Part shown: positions 7,574 through 14,290 of the stretch, piece by piece | Layout of the letters: every line of letters begins with the position of its first letter | Numbering within the stretch: the stretch's first letter is position 1 | Assembly: GCA_964542855.1 (NCBI GenBank) | Contig: CAZIWJ010000032.1 | Coordinates: 1-22,211 of the forward strand | Direction: 5' to 3' | Length of the DNA: 22,211 nucleotides | From: CAZIWJ01 sp964542855 | GTDB taxonomy: Bacteria > Bacteroidota > Bacteroidia > Cytophagales > Cyclobacteriaceae | The notes under the pieces: generated by a model | What the model was told of the DNA's origin: nothing | The model's input: only the letters and a program-made list of their open reading frames with translations | Databases searched by the model: none | Translations under genes and position numbers: made by a program

Positions 7574-10500
7574 ATGAGTGAAGAAATATTAAAAGCGCTT
7601 ACGCAACTTTTTGCGATCATCACCAAACAGGATGGTGGTGTATCTACCGTAGAACGCACATTCATCATTAACTTCTTCAAACAACAGCTCGACCAGTCGT
7701 CGGTACAGGAGTATACCGACTTATACGACAAGTTCGTGGGCGATAACCTTAAGAAAGAAAAGAAGGAAGACGGAGAAGAGGTACAGGTAAAGAAAAAGAA
7801 ACTGACCTCCGTTCGCGACTCGGTGAAAACACTGGCTATTAGCCGGAAAATTAATAAAACCCTTACCCAGAAACAGAAAGTTATCGTTCTGGTAAAACTG
7901 CTTGAACTGGTAAGTTCCGACGGCAACCAGACCGAGCAGCGGATGAATATCATTAACACGGTTGCTGAAGCTTTCGATATCGACCGGGAGGAATACCTGC
8001 TCGTTGAGGCTTTTGCCCTCCAGAAGTACGACGAGTGGTGTAACTTCGAAGGCATCCTGATGGTTGCCAAAGAGAAAGAATACAATACCAGGTTCGCCAA
8101 ACTGAATTTGCAGGGTTTTGTGGCATTTATCCATGTAAAAAGCGTAAACCTGTACTTCGTAGAATATGTAGGCTCGGATGAAATTGTGCTCAACGGCTCC
8201 ATCATGAAGCCGGGGCAAACTTACCTGTTCTCTACTGGAAGTGCCATAAAAACCCCAAGGGGCGGGGCTTTGTACTACAGTGCAGTGGTTCGCCATTTCG
8301 ACGAATCTATTAGCATCGATAAGGTTAGCTTTAACGTGGAGGATATTGAATTTCGTTTCCCTAACGGGCATATCGGACTACGCAACGTTAATATTTCTGA
8401 AAAACATGGCGGTCTTATCGGTATTATGGGCGCCAGCGGAGCCGGAAAAACAACCCTGTTGAATACACTGGCCGGTATTGCCAAACCTTACAGCGGAAAA
8501 GTTGAAATAAACGGTTACGACATCTATGAGCAAAAGAAAGAAGTAGAAGGCGTTATTGGATACATTGCCCAGGACGACCTGCTTATTGAAGAGTTAACGG
8601 TATACCAAAACCTCTACTATAACGCCAAGCTTTGTTTTGCTAAAATGCCCCCGGAACAGTTGCACGAGCGGGTAATGACGGTGCTGAAAAGCCTGGGGCT
8701 CGACCAGCGTAAAGACCTGCGTGTGGGTAGCATACTCGACAAAACCATTAGCGGTGGGCAGCGCAAACGCCTTAACATTGCCCTGGAACTCATTCGTGAA
8801 CCGGCCGTAATGTTTGTGGATGAACCTACCTCCGGGTTATCGTCACGCGATTCCGAAAACGTAATGGACCTGCTGAAGGAACTAACCCAGAAAGGCAAAA
8901 TTATTTTCGTGGTTATTCACCAGCCATCGGCCGATATCTACAAGATGTTCGACAAAATGTACATCATGGATACCGGCGGATACCCGGTGTTCTATGGTAA
9001 TCCATTGCATGCCATTACTTACTTTAAAAAGCAGGCAAATAAGGTAGATGCCGACAAAGAAAACCTGAATAATATTAACCCGGAAGTAATCTTCAACATC
9101 ATCGAGGAAAAGGTGGTGGATGAATATGGTCAGCTAACCGATAAACGAAAAAAGACCCCCGAACAGTGGCATGAACTCTACAAGGAAGCGTTCGGTCTGG
9201 AAAAATATGCTGCGGTAGAAGAAACACCACCCAGTTCACTCAGTATTCCTTCCCAACTGAAGCAGGCAGTAATCTTTACCATTCGCGATACCCTTTCGAA
9301 AGTCAGTAATCGCCAGTACATGCTAATTACCTTCCTGGAAGCTCCGCTGCTGGCTATTTTCCTTTCGTTCATTATTAAGTACCGGGAAGCCAGTAATCCT
9401 GAATACGTATTCCGATTTAATGAAAATATCCCGGCATTTTTCCTGATGGCCGTGCTGGTATCGCTGTTTATGGGGCTAACCGGTAGTGCAGAGGAGATTA
9501 TCCGCGACCGGAAAATATTGAAACGGGAATCGTTCCTGAACCTGAGCTGGAATAGTTACCTGACTTCAAAAGTAATTATCCTGTTTGCCATCTCAGCCAT
9601 ACAAACCATTACGTTCGTGGGTATTGGCAATACCATTCTCGAAATCAGGGAAATGACACTCAGCTTCTGGCTGGTACTATTTTCGGTATCCTGCTTTGCT
9701 AACCTGCTGGGTTTGAATATATCGGCCGCCTTTAATTCAGCGGTAACGGTTTATATCCTTATACCTTTACTGCTTATTCCACAAATGATACTAAGCGGGT
9801 TAATCTTTAACTTCGATAAACTGAATAATTCGGTAAGCTCTAAAGGGGAAGTTCCGTTAATTGCCGACTTTATGGTATCGCGCTGGGCTTACGAAGCCAT
9901 GGCAGTAGAACAGTTTAAATCTAACGCTTATAAACGCCCGTTTTTTGAGCTTGAAAAAGTTGAGCGCCAGGCCGACTATAAGGCCGCTTACCTGATTCCG
10001 GCTTTAAAAGTGAAGCTGGAAGAAGCGATGAATAATGTGCGCCTGGGCACCGACTCCAGTATGGTGGAAGCCGAAAAAGACCTGGAAATTGTAAAGATAG
10101 AACTCCGTAAAGAACCCCTTAAGAAAGGGCTGGAAGGTATTGACGTAGAGCAAGATATTACATCGGCCAACTTCAACCGGGAGCTTCAGAATAAACTGAT
10201 CAGCTATTTCGATTACCTGAACGATCAGTACCTGAAACTTTTTAACAAAGCAGTGCAGAAACAGGAAAAGCTTACTTACCTGCTGGAGAATAATGAAAAG
10301 CTCCAGTACAATATGGATAAGTTGAAAGACAAATATTACAACGAAAGTCTTGCCGACCTGGTGCGAAATGTAAATGTGGCCGAGCGAATTATTGAATACG
10401 AAGGAAAGATGCTGCAACGCATTGATCCTATTTTTACGGCTCCCTCGCCTGGTGGAATACTGGATTACAGGGCTCACTTTTTTGCGCCCAGAAAGCATTT

Positions 10501-10642
10501 TGCCGGGATGTACCTGGATACTTTTTACTTTAACGTACTGGTGATCTGGTTTATGACCCTGGTATTGTACGTAACCCTGTACTTTGAATCACTGCGTAAA
10601 CTGTTGGCATTTTTCATGAATCTGAAGCTTGGCAAGAGGTAA
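7574..10642 (+). CDS. ABCG-type ABC transporter (ATPase-permease half) with TerB-like N-terminal domain
   Basis: This 1022-aa protein fuses ATPase and permease in the ABCG/white order. Residues ~1-150 are helical and TerB-like, with paired acidic motifs (ITKQDGGVSTVE, VSSDGNQTEQ). Residues ~178-242 are a beta-rich segment (LNGSIMKPGQTYLFSTGSAI) resembling FHA-like modules, a tentative call. The ATPase (~248-485) has Walker A GASGAGKTT (286-294), Q-loop Gln333, signature ISGGQRKRL (392-400), Walker B VMFVDEP and H-loop His449. About five membrane helices lie between 584 and 745, then a ~240-residue, probably extracytoplasmic helical insert (~746-985), and a last helix at ~985-1004. It would work as a homodimer. 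It lies 119 bp after siaC with no strong terminator between, so it may be the output of the upstream switch. The substrate is unknown. Confidence 0.9.
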   Translation: MSEEILKALTQLFAIITKQDGGVSTVERTFIINFFKQQLDQSSVQEYTDLYDKFVGDNLKKEKKEDGEEVQVKKKKLTSVRDSVKTLAISRKINKTLTQKQKVIVLVKLLELVSSDGNQTEQRMNIINTVAEAFDIDREEYLLVEAFALQKYDEWCNFEGILMVAKEKEYNTRFAKLNLQGFVAFIHVKSVNLYFVEYVGSDEIVLNGSIMKPGQTYLFSTGSAIKTPRGGALYYSAVVRHFDESISIDKVSFNVEDIEFRFPNGHIGLRNVNISEKHGGLIGIMGASGAGKTTLLNTLAGIAKPYSGKVEINGYDIYEQKKEVEGVIGYIAQDDLLIEELTVYQNLYYNAKLCFAKMPPEQLHERVMTVLKSLGLDQRKDLRVGSILDKTISGGQRKRLNIALELIREPAVMFVDEPTSGLSSRDSENVMDLLKELTQKGKIIFVVIHQPSADIYKMFDKMYIMDTGGYPVFYGNPLHAITYFKKQANKVDADKENLNNINPEVIFNIIEEKVVDEYGQLTDKRKKTPEQWHELYKEAFGLEKYAAVEETPPSSLSIPSQLKQAVIFTIRDTLSKVSNRQYMLITFLEAPLLAIFLSFIIKYREASNPEYVFRFNENIPAFFLMAVLVSLFMGLTGSAEEIIRDRKILKRESFLNLSWNSYLTSKVIILFAISAIQTITFVGIGNTILEIREMTLSFWLVLFSVSCFANLLGLNISAAFNSAVTVYILIPLLLIPQMILSGLIFNFDKLNNSVSSKGEVPLIADFMVSRWAYEAMAVEQFKSNAYKRPFFELEKVERQADYKAAYLIPALKVKLEEAMNNVRLGTDSSMVEAEKDLEIVKIELRKEPLKKGLEGIDVEQDITSANFNRELQNKLISYFDYLNDQYLKLFNKAVQKQEKLTYLLENNEKLQYNMDKLKDKYYNESLADLVRNVNVAERIIEYEGKMLQRIDPIFTAPSPGGILDYRAHFFAPRKHFAGMYLDTFYFNVLVIWFMTLVLYVTLYFESLRKLLAFFMNLKLGKR

Positions 10643-10707
10643 ATTTAAAATACGTAATGCGTTCTGTATCAAAATATTACATTGTGTTTTCGAGTGAAAT
10701 TAATTCC

Positions 10708-10737
10708 TTGTTTAAATTTAACCGAATCATAGTTTTG
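10708..10737 (+). promoter_or_regulatory. Bacteroidota-type promoter upstream of the lipoprotein gene
   Basis: TTG at 10708-10710 is followed after 19 bases by TAGTTTTG at 10730-10737, a perfect TAnnTTTG box with ideal spacing for the primary sigma factor of Bacteroidota. Transcription would begin near 10744 and leave a leader of about 17 bases before the ATG at 10761. This suggests that the lipoprotein gene group is transcribed separately from the ABC transporter cluster, which ends at 10642. Confidence 0.65.
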
Positions 10738-10760
10738 CTACTGTTAAACTTAATACGTCC

Positions 10761-11660
10761 ATGAATAGATTACTCTTAAGTATACTGGTATTGCTGATGT
10801 ATGCCTGCGGATCCGGAGAGAAATCGGCAGAGCAAGCCATGCTTGAAAGCCTTGAAGCCGAGGAAGAGAGCAGTCCGCAGGTCGATGAACAATCGCTGCA
10901 AGCCATCCTCGAACAAATTCCTTCCCCCCTCGAAGTAGCCGTGTTGCTGAAAGAAATGGAAACCAACTACGATCCTACTATTTTAAATTCACCCGATAAA
11001 ATTGCCAACTACAACAGTAATTACGAAAAGGCAATGAACCTCGGCGTGTACGGTACAGACCTGGGATACACGAATATCTACGAGCAAAATCAGGATGCCC
11101 TGGGTTACCTTACGGCTATTCGCGACCTGGCCGACGGGTTAAGTATCGGGCAGTTTTTCAACTTCGGAGTAATTAAACGCCTGGCTACCAACAGTCGCAA
11201 CCTGGATTCTCTCTTACTGATTACCACCAAGAACTTCAACGACATCAACACTTACCTCCAGAATCAGCAACGCACAAACTTAAGTGTACTGCTACTAACC
11301 GGTGGCTGGATCGAAGCCTTGCATATCCTTTGCCAGGTGTCGGAAAAGTACCCCGAAAGTCGGGCCCTGAAAGAGCGCATCGGTGAGCAGAAAATCATCA
11401 TGGACCAGATTATGCTCCTGCTGTCTGAATACGGAAAGATTAACCCGAACATCAAGGACCTGGAAAAACAAATGCAGCAACTGCAGACCGTCTTTAACGA
11501 CATTGAAATAACCCAAACGTATTCCGAGTCCAAGATGGTAGAAGTTGACGGGATTATGATGATTCAGAACGAGAGTAAAACAGAAATCAATATTACCGAT
11601 GAACATCTTAACGACATTAACCAGATTACAGCCGAGATCAGAAACAGCGTGATAAAATAA
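10761..11660 (+). CDS. Conserved Bacteroidota lipoprotein of unknown function
   Basis: The 299-aa product starts with a lipoprotein signal: MNR, a hydrophobic stretch, and Cys16 in MYACGSGE, where lipidation is expected. The following acidic Ser/Glu-rich stretch suits a surface or outer-membrane tether. The mature part is mostly helical. It carries PSPLEVAVLLKEME (55-68) and NLGVYGTDLGYTNIYEQNQDALGYL (about 92-116), a pattern I recall from uncharacterised Bacteroidota lipoproteins, but I cannot give a function. A heptad-like segment (~225-250) may form a coiled coil. It has its own good promoter and is followed 18 bp later by a small secreted protein, probably in the same transcript. No catalytic motif is visible. 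Confidence 0.8.
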   Translation: MNRLLLSILVLLMYACGSGEKSAEQAMLESLEAEEESSPQVDEQSLQAILEQIPSPLEVAVLLKEMETNYDPTILNSPDKIANYNSNYEKAMNLGVYGTDLGYTNIYEQNQDALGYLTAIRDLADGLSIGQFFNFGVIKRLATNSRNLDSLLLITTKNFNDINTYLQNQQRTNLSVLLLTGGWIEALHILCQVSEKYPESRALKERIGEQKIIMDQIMLLLSEYGKINPNIKDLEKQMQQLQTVFNDIEITQTYSESKMVEVDGIMMIQNESKTEINITDEHLNDINQITAEIRNSVIK

Positions 11661-11678
11661 ACCGTGAGAACTGCTTCT

Positions 11679-12110
11679 ATGAAAAATATATTAATCATAC
11701 TGTGTGTTTTATTCAGCATTGCATTTTCATCAACCAGTACTTATGCGCAATGCGACCCGGCTCAGTTCACCGAAGAATGTATCCCCAAGCTGGCGGATGG
11801 CTTCAACTTCGTGAAGAGCTACGAAATTAATGGCGAAGGTGGTGCCAAGGAAAAAATCGAATACTCTTACGTGTTTGCCAAGGGTACTCAGTACTTCATG
11901 AATATCTGTGCACAGGGTGAATCTACCGATGGAATCATCCTGAGCCTGTACGATTCTAACCGGAATAAAGTAGGAACCAGCTATAACAACGGAAATTTCG
12001 GAAGAGGAATCATTTACCCTTGTAACGCCACTGGTATTTACTACATTACGTTTACCTTTGAAGGCTCTGCCAATCATTGCGGCGGGGCAGTACTCGGGTT
12101 TAAACGCTAA
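11679..12110 (+). CDS. Small secreted protein, possible beta-sandwich, unknown function
   Basis: The 143-aa product begins with a classic Sec signal peptide (MKNILIILCVLFSIAFSSTSTYA) cut just before a Gln-Cys pair. I chose the ATG at 11679 because translation from the GTG at 11664 would add five residues ahead of the signal peptide. The mature part has several cysteines (about residues 25, 34, 77, 114 and 133), suggesting disulphides outside the cytoplasm. Its second half alternates short hydrophobic strands with turns (FMNICAQG, IILSLYDSNRNKVGTS, GIYYITFTFEG), reminiscent of pre-peptidase C-terminal-like or jelly-roll folds. That resemblance is only structural intuition. It sits 18 bp after the lipoprotein gene, and the esterase start follows its stop by one base. 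Confidence 0.75.
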   Translation: MKNILIILCVLFSIAFSSTSTYAQCDPAQFTEECIPKLADGFNFVKSYEINGEGGAKEKIEYSYVFAKGTQYFMNICAQGESTDGIILSLYDSNRNKVGTSYNNGNFGRGIIYPCNATGIYYITFTFEGSANHCGGAVLGFKR

Positions 12111-12111
12111 C

Positions 12112-12753
12112 ATGGCCGAACAATATACCGGAAGAATTACATACGCCCATCAGGCTACCTTCTACGCCAGTGCCGATCCGTCGGTACCGTACGAAGAAGT
12201 GTGGATAGTATTTCATGGTTACGGGCAACTTGCCCGTTTTTTTCTGCGAAAGTTTTCCGGGGTGATGAACGAACAAAGACTCATTATTGCTCCGGAGGCA
12301 ACCAACTACTTTTACCGGGAAGGGTTTAGCGGTCGGGTAGGAAGTACCTGGATGACAAAGGAAAAAAGAGACCTGGCCATGCAAAACTACGTGGCTTATA
12401 TTAATGAACTGGCCGATGTAGTTGCTAACCGGGTAATCACTAAATCAGCCCGTCTTTGTTTGCTTGGCTTTTCACAGGGCGTGGCTACTGTAACCCGCTG
12501 GGCCGTGCAAACTCACCTGCCGGTTTCAAAAATGATACTTTGGGCTGGAAGCATTCCCCCGGAAATGAACCTGGCTTTACTTCCTGAGCCCATTTACCTC
12601 GTGGTAGGTAACCAGGATGAACTCGTTAGCCCCGACCGTATTAATAAAGAAGCCGAAAGGCTGAAAGCAGCAGGTAAACCCTTCACCCTACACCCCTACG
12701 AAGGGGGGCACGATGTAGCACCGCAACCACTCAAAGAATTAATCCGGATGTAA
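12112..12753 (+). CDS. Alpha/beta hydrolase, phospholipase/carboxylesterase type
   Basis: The 213-aa protein has the layout of small carboxylesterases of the YpfH/EstB type: oxyanion-hole strand WIVFHGYGQ (31-39), nucleophile elbow LGFSQG with Ser121, acid Asp169 in VVGNQDELV, and His200 in EGGHDV. There is no signal peptide, so it is probably cytoplasmic. An upstream in-frame ATG at 12058 exists, but it would overlap the preceding gene by 53 bases and add an unrelated leader; the ATG at 12112, one base after the upstream stop, is the better start. Such enzymes hydrolyse short-chain esters or thioesters; the natural substrate is unknown. It ends 8 bp before the stop of the decayed channel gene on the other strand. 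Confidence 0.85.
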   Translation: MAEQYTGRITYAHQATFYASADPSVPYEEVWIVFHGYGQLARFFLRKFSGVMNEQRLIIAPEATNYFYREGFSGRVGSTWMTKEKRDLAMQNYVAYINELADVVANRVITKSARLCLLGFSQGVATVTRWAVQTHLPVSKMILWAGSIPPEMNLALLPEPIYLVVGNQDELVSPDRINKEAERLKAAGKPFTLHPYEGGHDVAPQPLKELIRM

Positions 12754-12761
12754 GGGCGCTG

Positions 12762-13174
12762 CTACTGCTGCACGGAAAAGTACTCCTTGAATTGGCCGAT
12801 GCTCCTGGCCGTACCAATAATAATTATTGTATCGTCCTGTGTTACCCGGGTATCCCCGTTCGGATTAAGCTCAAATTCCCCGTTCAGGTGCTTGTAGCTT
12901 ATTATAGTTGCCCCGGTTTTACGACTAATTGCCCGGTATTGGTTAGAGGTTGTACTTCTGTGAAGCTAACGGTTAACAGGGTAATCATGCTCATGTAAAA
13001 TGCATCGAGCAAGGTATATTTCTCAATGAGCATAAATCCTATGGTTCCCATAACCACACTCATCATGAATAGCAGGAGGGTAAGCCATAACCTGCCTAAT
13101 CCACGCTGACCTTTTCCTGTATTTATATTGCCAAAACCGGTTGTTGCATTACCGGTAATGTAGTTCAGGAACAC
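12762..13174 (-). pseudogene. Decayed K+ channel gene: pore half fused out of frame to the TrkA-C end
   Basis: Reading leftwards from 13174 (GTG; the true start may be lost), the first frame gives a TM1 segment (LWLTLLLFMMSVVMGTIGFML), then a pore helix and a filter-like TVSFTEVQPL, and then stops at about 12905. A second frame, shifted relative to the first, reads YRAISRKTGATIISYKHL, then NGEFELNPNGDT and TIIIIGTARSIGQFKEYF, and ends at 12762-12764. This is a typical TrkA-C/RCK C-terminal domain. TM2 and the whole TrkA-N (RCK) nucleotide-binding domain, usually ~150-200 residues, are missing between them. The frames meet at about 12930-12945, so one internal deletion with loss of frame explains the gene. 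The filter also has Ser where the first Gly of the GYG/GFG-type motif is expected. It is surely non-functional as a channel. Confidence 0.82.
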
Positions 13175-13201
13175 ACATAAAAAACCCGCTTAAAGCGGGT
13201 T
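13175..13201 (-). terminator. Intrinsic terminator downstream of the HisA-like gene
   Basis: AACCCGCT (13183-13190) and AGCGGGTT (13194-13201) form a perfect 8-bp stem with a 3-base loop. Read on the minus strand it runs directly into TTTT and lies 32 bp past the HisA-like stop, as expected for an intrinsic terminator. Ts at 13210-13215 might also allow termination of rightward transcripts. The decayed channel gene begins immediately after it, so the channel gene would not be expressed by read-through. Confidence 0.8.
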
Positions 13202-13232
13202 AAATTAAATTTTTTGCAATCGGCTAAACAGG

Positions 13233-13994
13233 CTATAAACTTTTGGCAAGCAACAACTTTTCTATGTCTTTCAGGGTAATCATTCCATCGTAAAAAGCTT
13301 TTCCAAAAACAACCCCGTAAAGGCCAATGTGCTGAAGCTGTTCAATATCCTCAATGGTACGGACCCCCCCGCTGGCAATCAGGCTAATACCCGGAAATCG
13401 ATCTAGCAACTCTTTGTACAGTTTAAAAGAAGGGCCTCCCACACTGCCCTCACGGGAAATGTCGCTGGTTTTGAGGTATTTTAGGCTCCGGGAATAAAAG
13501 AATTCAATGTGATCGTACAGGTCAATTTCAGTTCGCTCCTGCCATCCGCTAATGGCTATCTTACGGTCGATCTCGTTTCCGGGGGCCGTGTCAGCGCCCA
13601 GGGCAATCTTCTCCCGACCGTAACTCATAACCCAGGAAGCAAATTCCTCAGGCCGGTTGGCGGCCAGGGTGGCTGCCGTAACCCGGGTAGCTCCAAAATC
13701 AAAAGCAGAGCAAACAGCACCGTCGGTAGTTAACCCCCCTGCAAAGTCAACTTCCAGGTTGGTATGGCCGGCAATTGCCTCGAGCACGTGGAAATGTCCG
13801 GGCTTACCTAACCTCGTGCCGTCTAAATCGACCAGCTGAATCTGGGTAATCCCATGATCCTCAAACTTTTGCGCTAAATCGATCGGGCTATCTTTGTATA
13901 CACTTTCCAGTTCAAAATCACCTTTCTTTAAACGGGTAATTTTGTTATCTATCATGGAAATTGAAGGGATGATCTGGATTCTGTTTTCTTGCAT
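13233..13994 (-). CDS. HisA-like (beta/alpha)8 barrel isomerase, non-canonical active site
   Basis: The 253-aa protein aligns by eye along its whole length with HisA, the histidine-pathway ProFAR isomerase: IIPSISMID (8-16), LVDLDGTRLG (54-63), DFAGGLTT (83-90), GADTAPG (133-139), LKTSDISREG (174-183), ASGGV (207-211) and GVVFGKAFYDG (227-237). Two phosphate-binding Gly-Gly loops and Asp135, equivalent to the second catalytic Asp, are kept. The first catalytic Asp, in the usual PAIDI motif, is replaced by Ser13. It stands alone, with no his genes beside it. It may be a Bacteroidota HisA-like paralogue acting on another sugar-phosphate substrate, or an altered HisA. Start at 13994; a terminator follows. 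I leave the symbol blank because the key residue is missing. Confidence 0.8.
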   Translation of the reverse strand: MQENRIQIIPSISMIDNKITRLKKGDFELESVYKDSPIDLAQKFEDHGITQIQLVDLDGTRLGKPGHFHVLEAIAGHTNLEVDFAGGLTTDGAVCSAFDFGATRVTAATLAANRPEEFASWVMSYGREKIALGADTAPGNEIDRKIAISGWQERTEIDLYDHIEFFYSRSLKYLKTSDISREGSVGGPSFKLYKELLDRFPGISLIASGGVRTIEDIEQLQHIGLYGVVFGKAFYDGMITLKDIEKLLLAKSL

Positions 13995-14290
13995 GCCAAT
14001 GCTGCTTTATCCGTTGAAAAAGTAATACCTGTAAAGACCTGGTGAGTGGTTGTGACCGTAAATATAATAAATTTACACTTAAAATTAATATTTGGTTAAT
14101 ATACGCTAAGTTGAGGGGCAATAATTTAAATATTGTGCAATTAAAAGGCAATAATTTTAAAAAAATACAAATTAATACGACAACGAACCTTGCTTATTAG
14201 AAAAATGCTAAAACAGTTGTTAATTGGCTACGCTGCCAAATAGCTGTAAATTCACGGGCTGAAAAACGACTAAAATTAAACCAATAAACT
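13995..14290. other. 296-bp AT-rich divergent intergenic region between HisA-like gene and fumC
   Basis: This region separates two divergently transcribed genes and should hold both promoters. I see only partial matches. For fumC there is TTG at 14133-14135, then 16 bases, then TAATTTTA at 14152-14159. For the HisA-like gene a TATATTTA box reads on the minus strand near 14058-14065, without a clear -33 element. An 11-base direct repeat, GGCAATAATTT, occurs at 14117-14127 and 14147-14157. No gene or RNA was recognised. Confidence 0.45.

Noticed and set aside
7531..8205. 224-codon minus-strand open frame opposite the TerB-like region
   Set aside because: Antisense to a clear coding domain, serine-rich in the way typical of reversed codons, with no recognisable motif.
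12058..12111. Upstream ATG extension of the esterase
   Set aside because: It would overlap the preceding secreted-protein gene by 53 bases and adds residues with no match to the family; the ATG at 12112 fits the one-base spacing seen elsewhere in the window.
12792..12998. Plus-strand 68-codon frame between the esterase and HisA-like genes
   Set aside because: The minus strand of the same stretch encodes clear TrkA-C and pore segments, so this is the shadow of the decayed channel gene.
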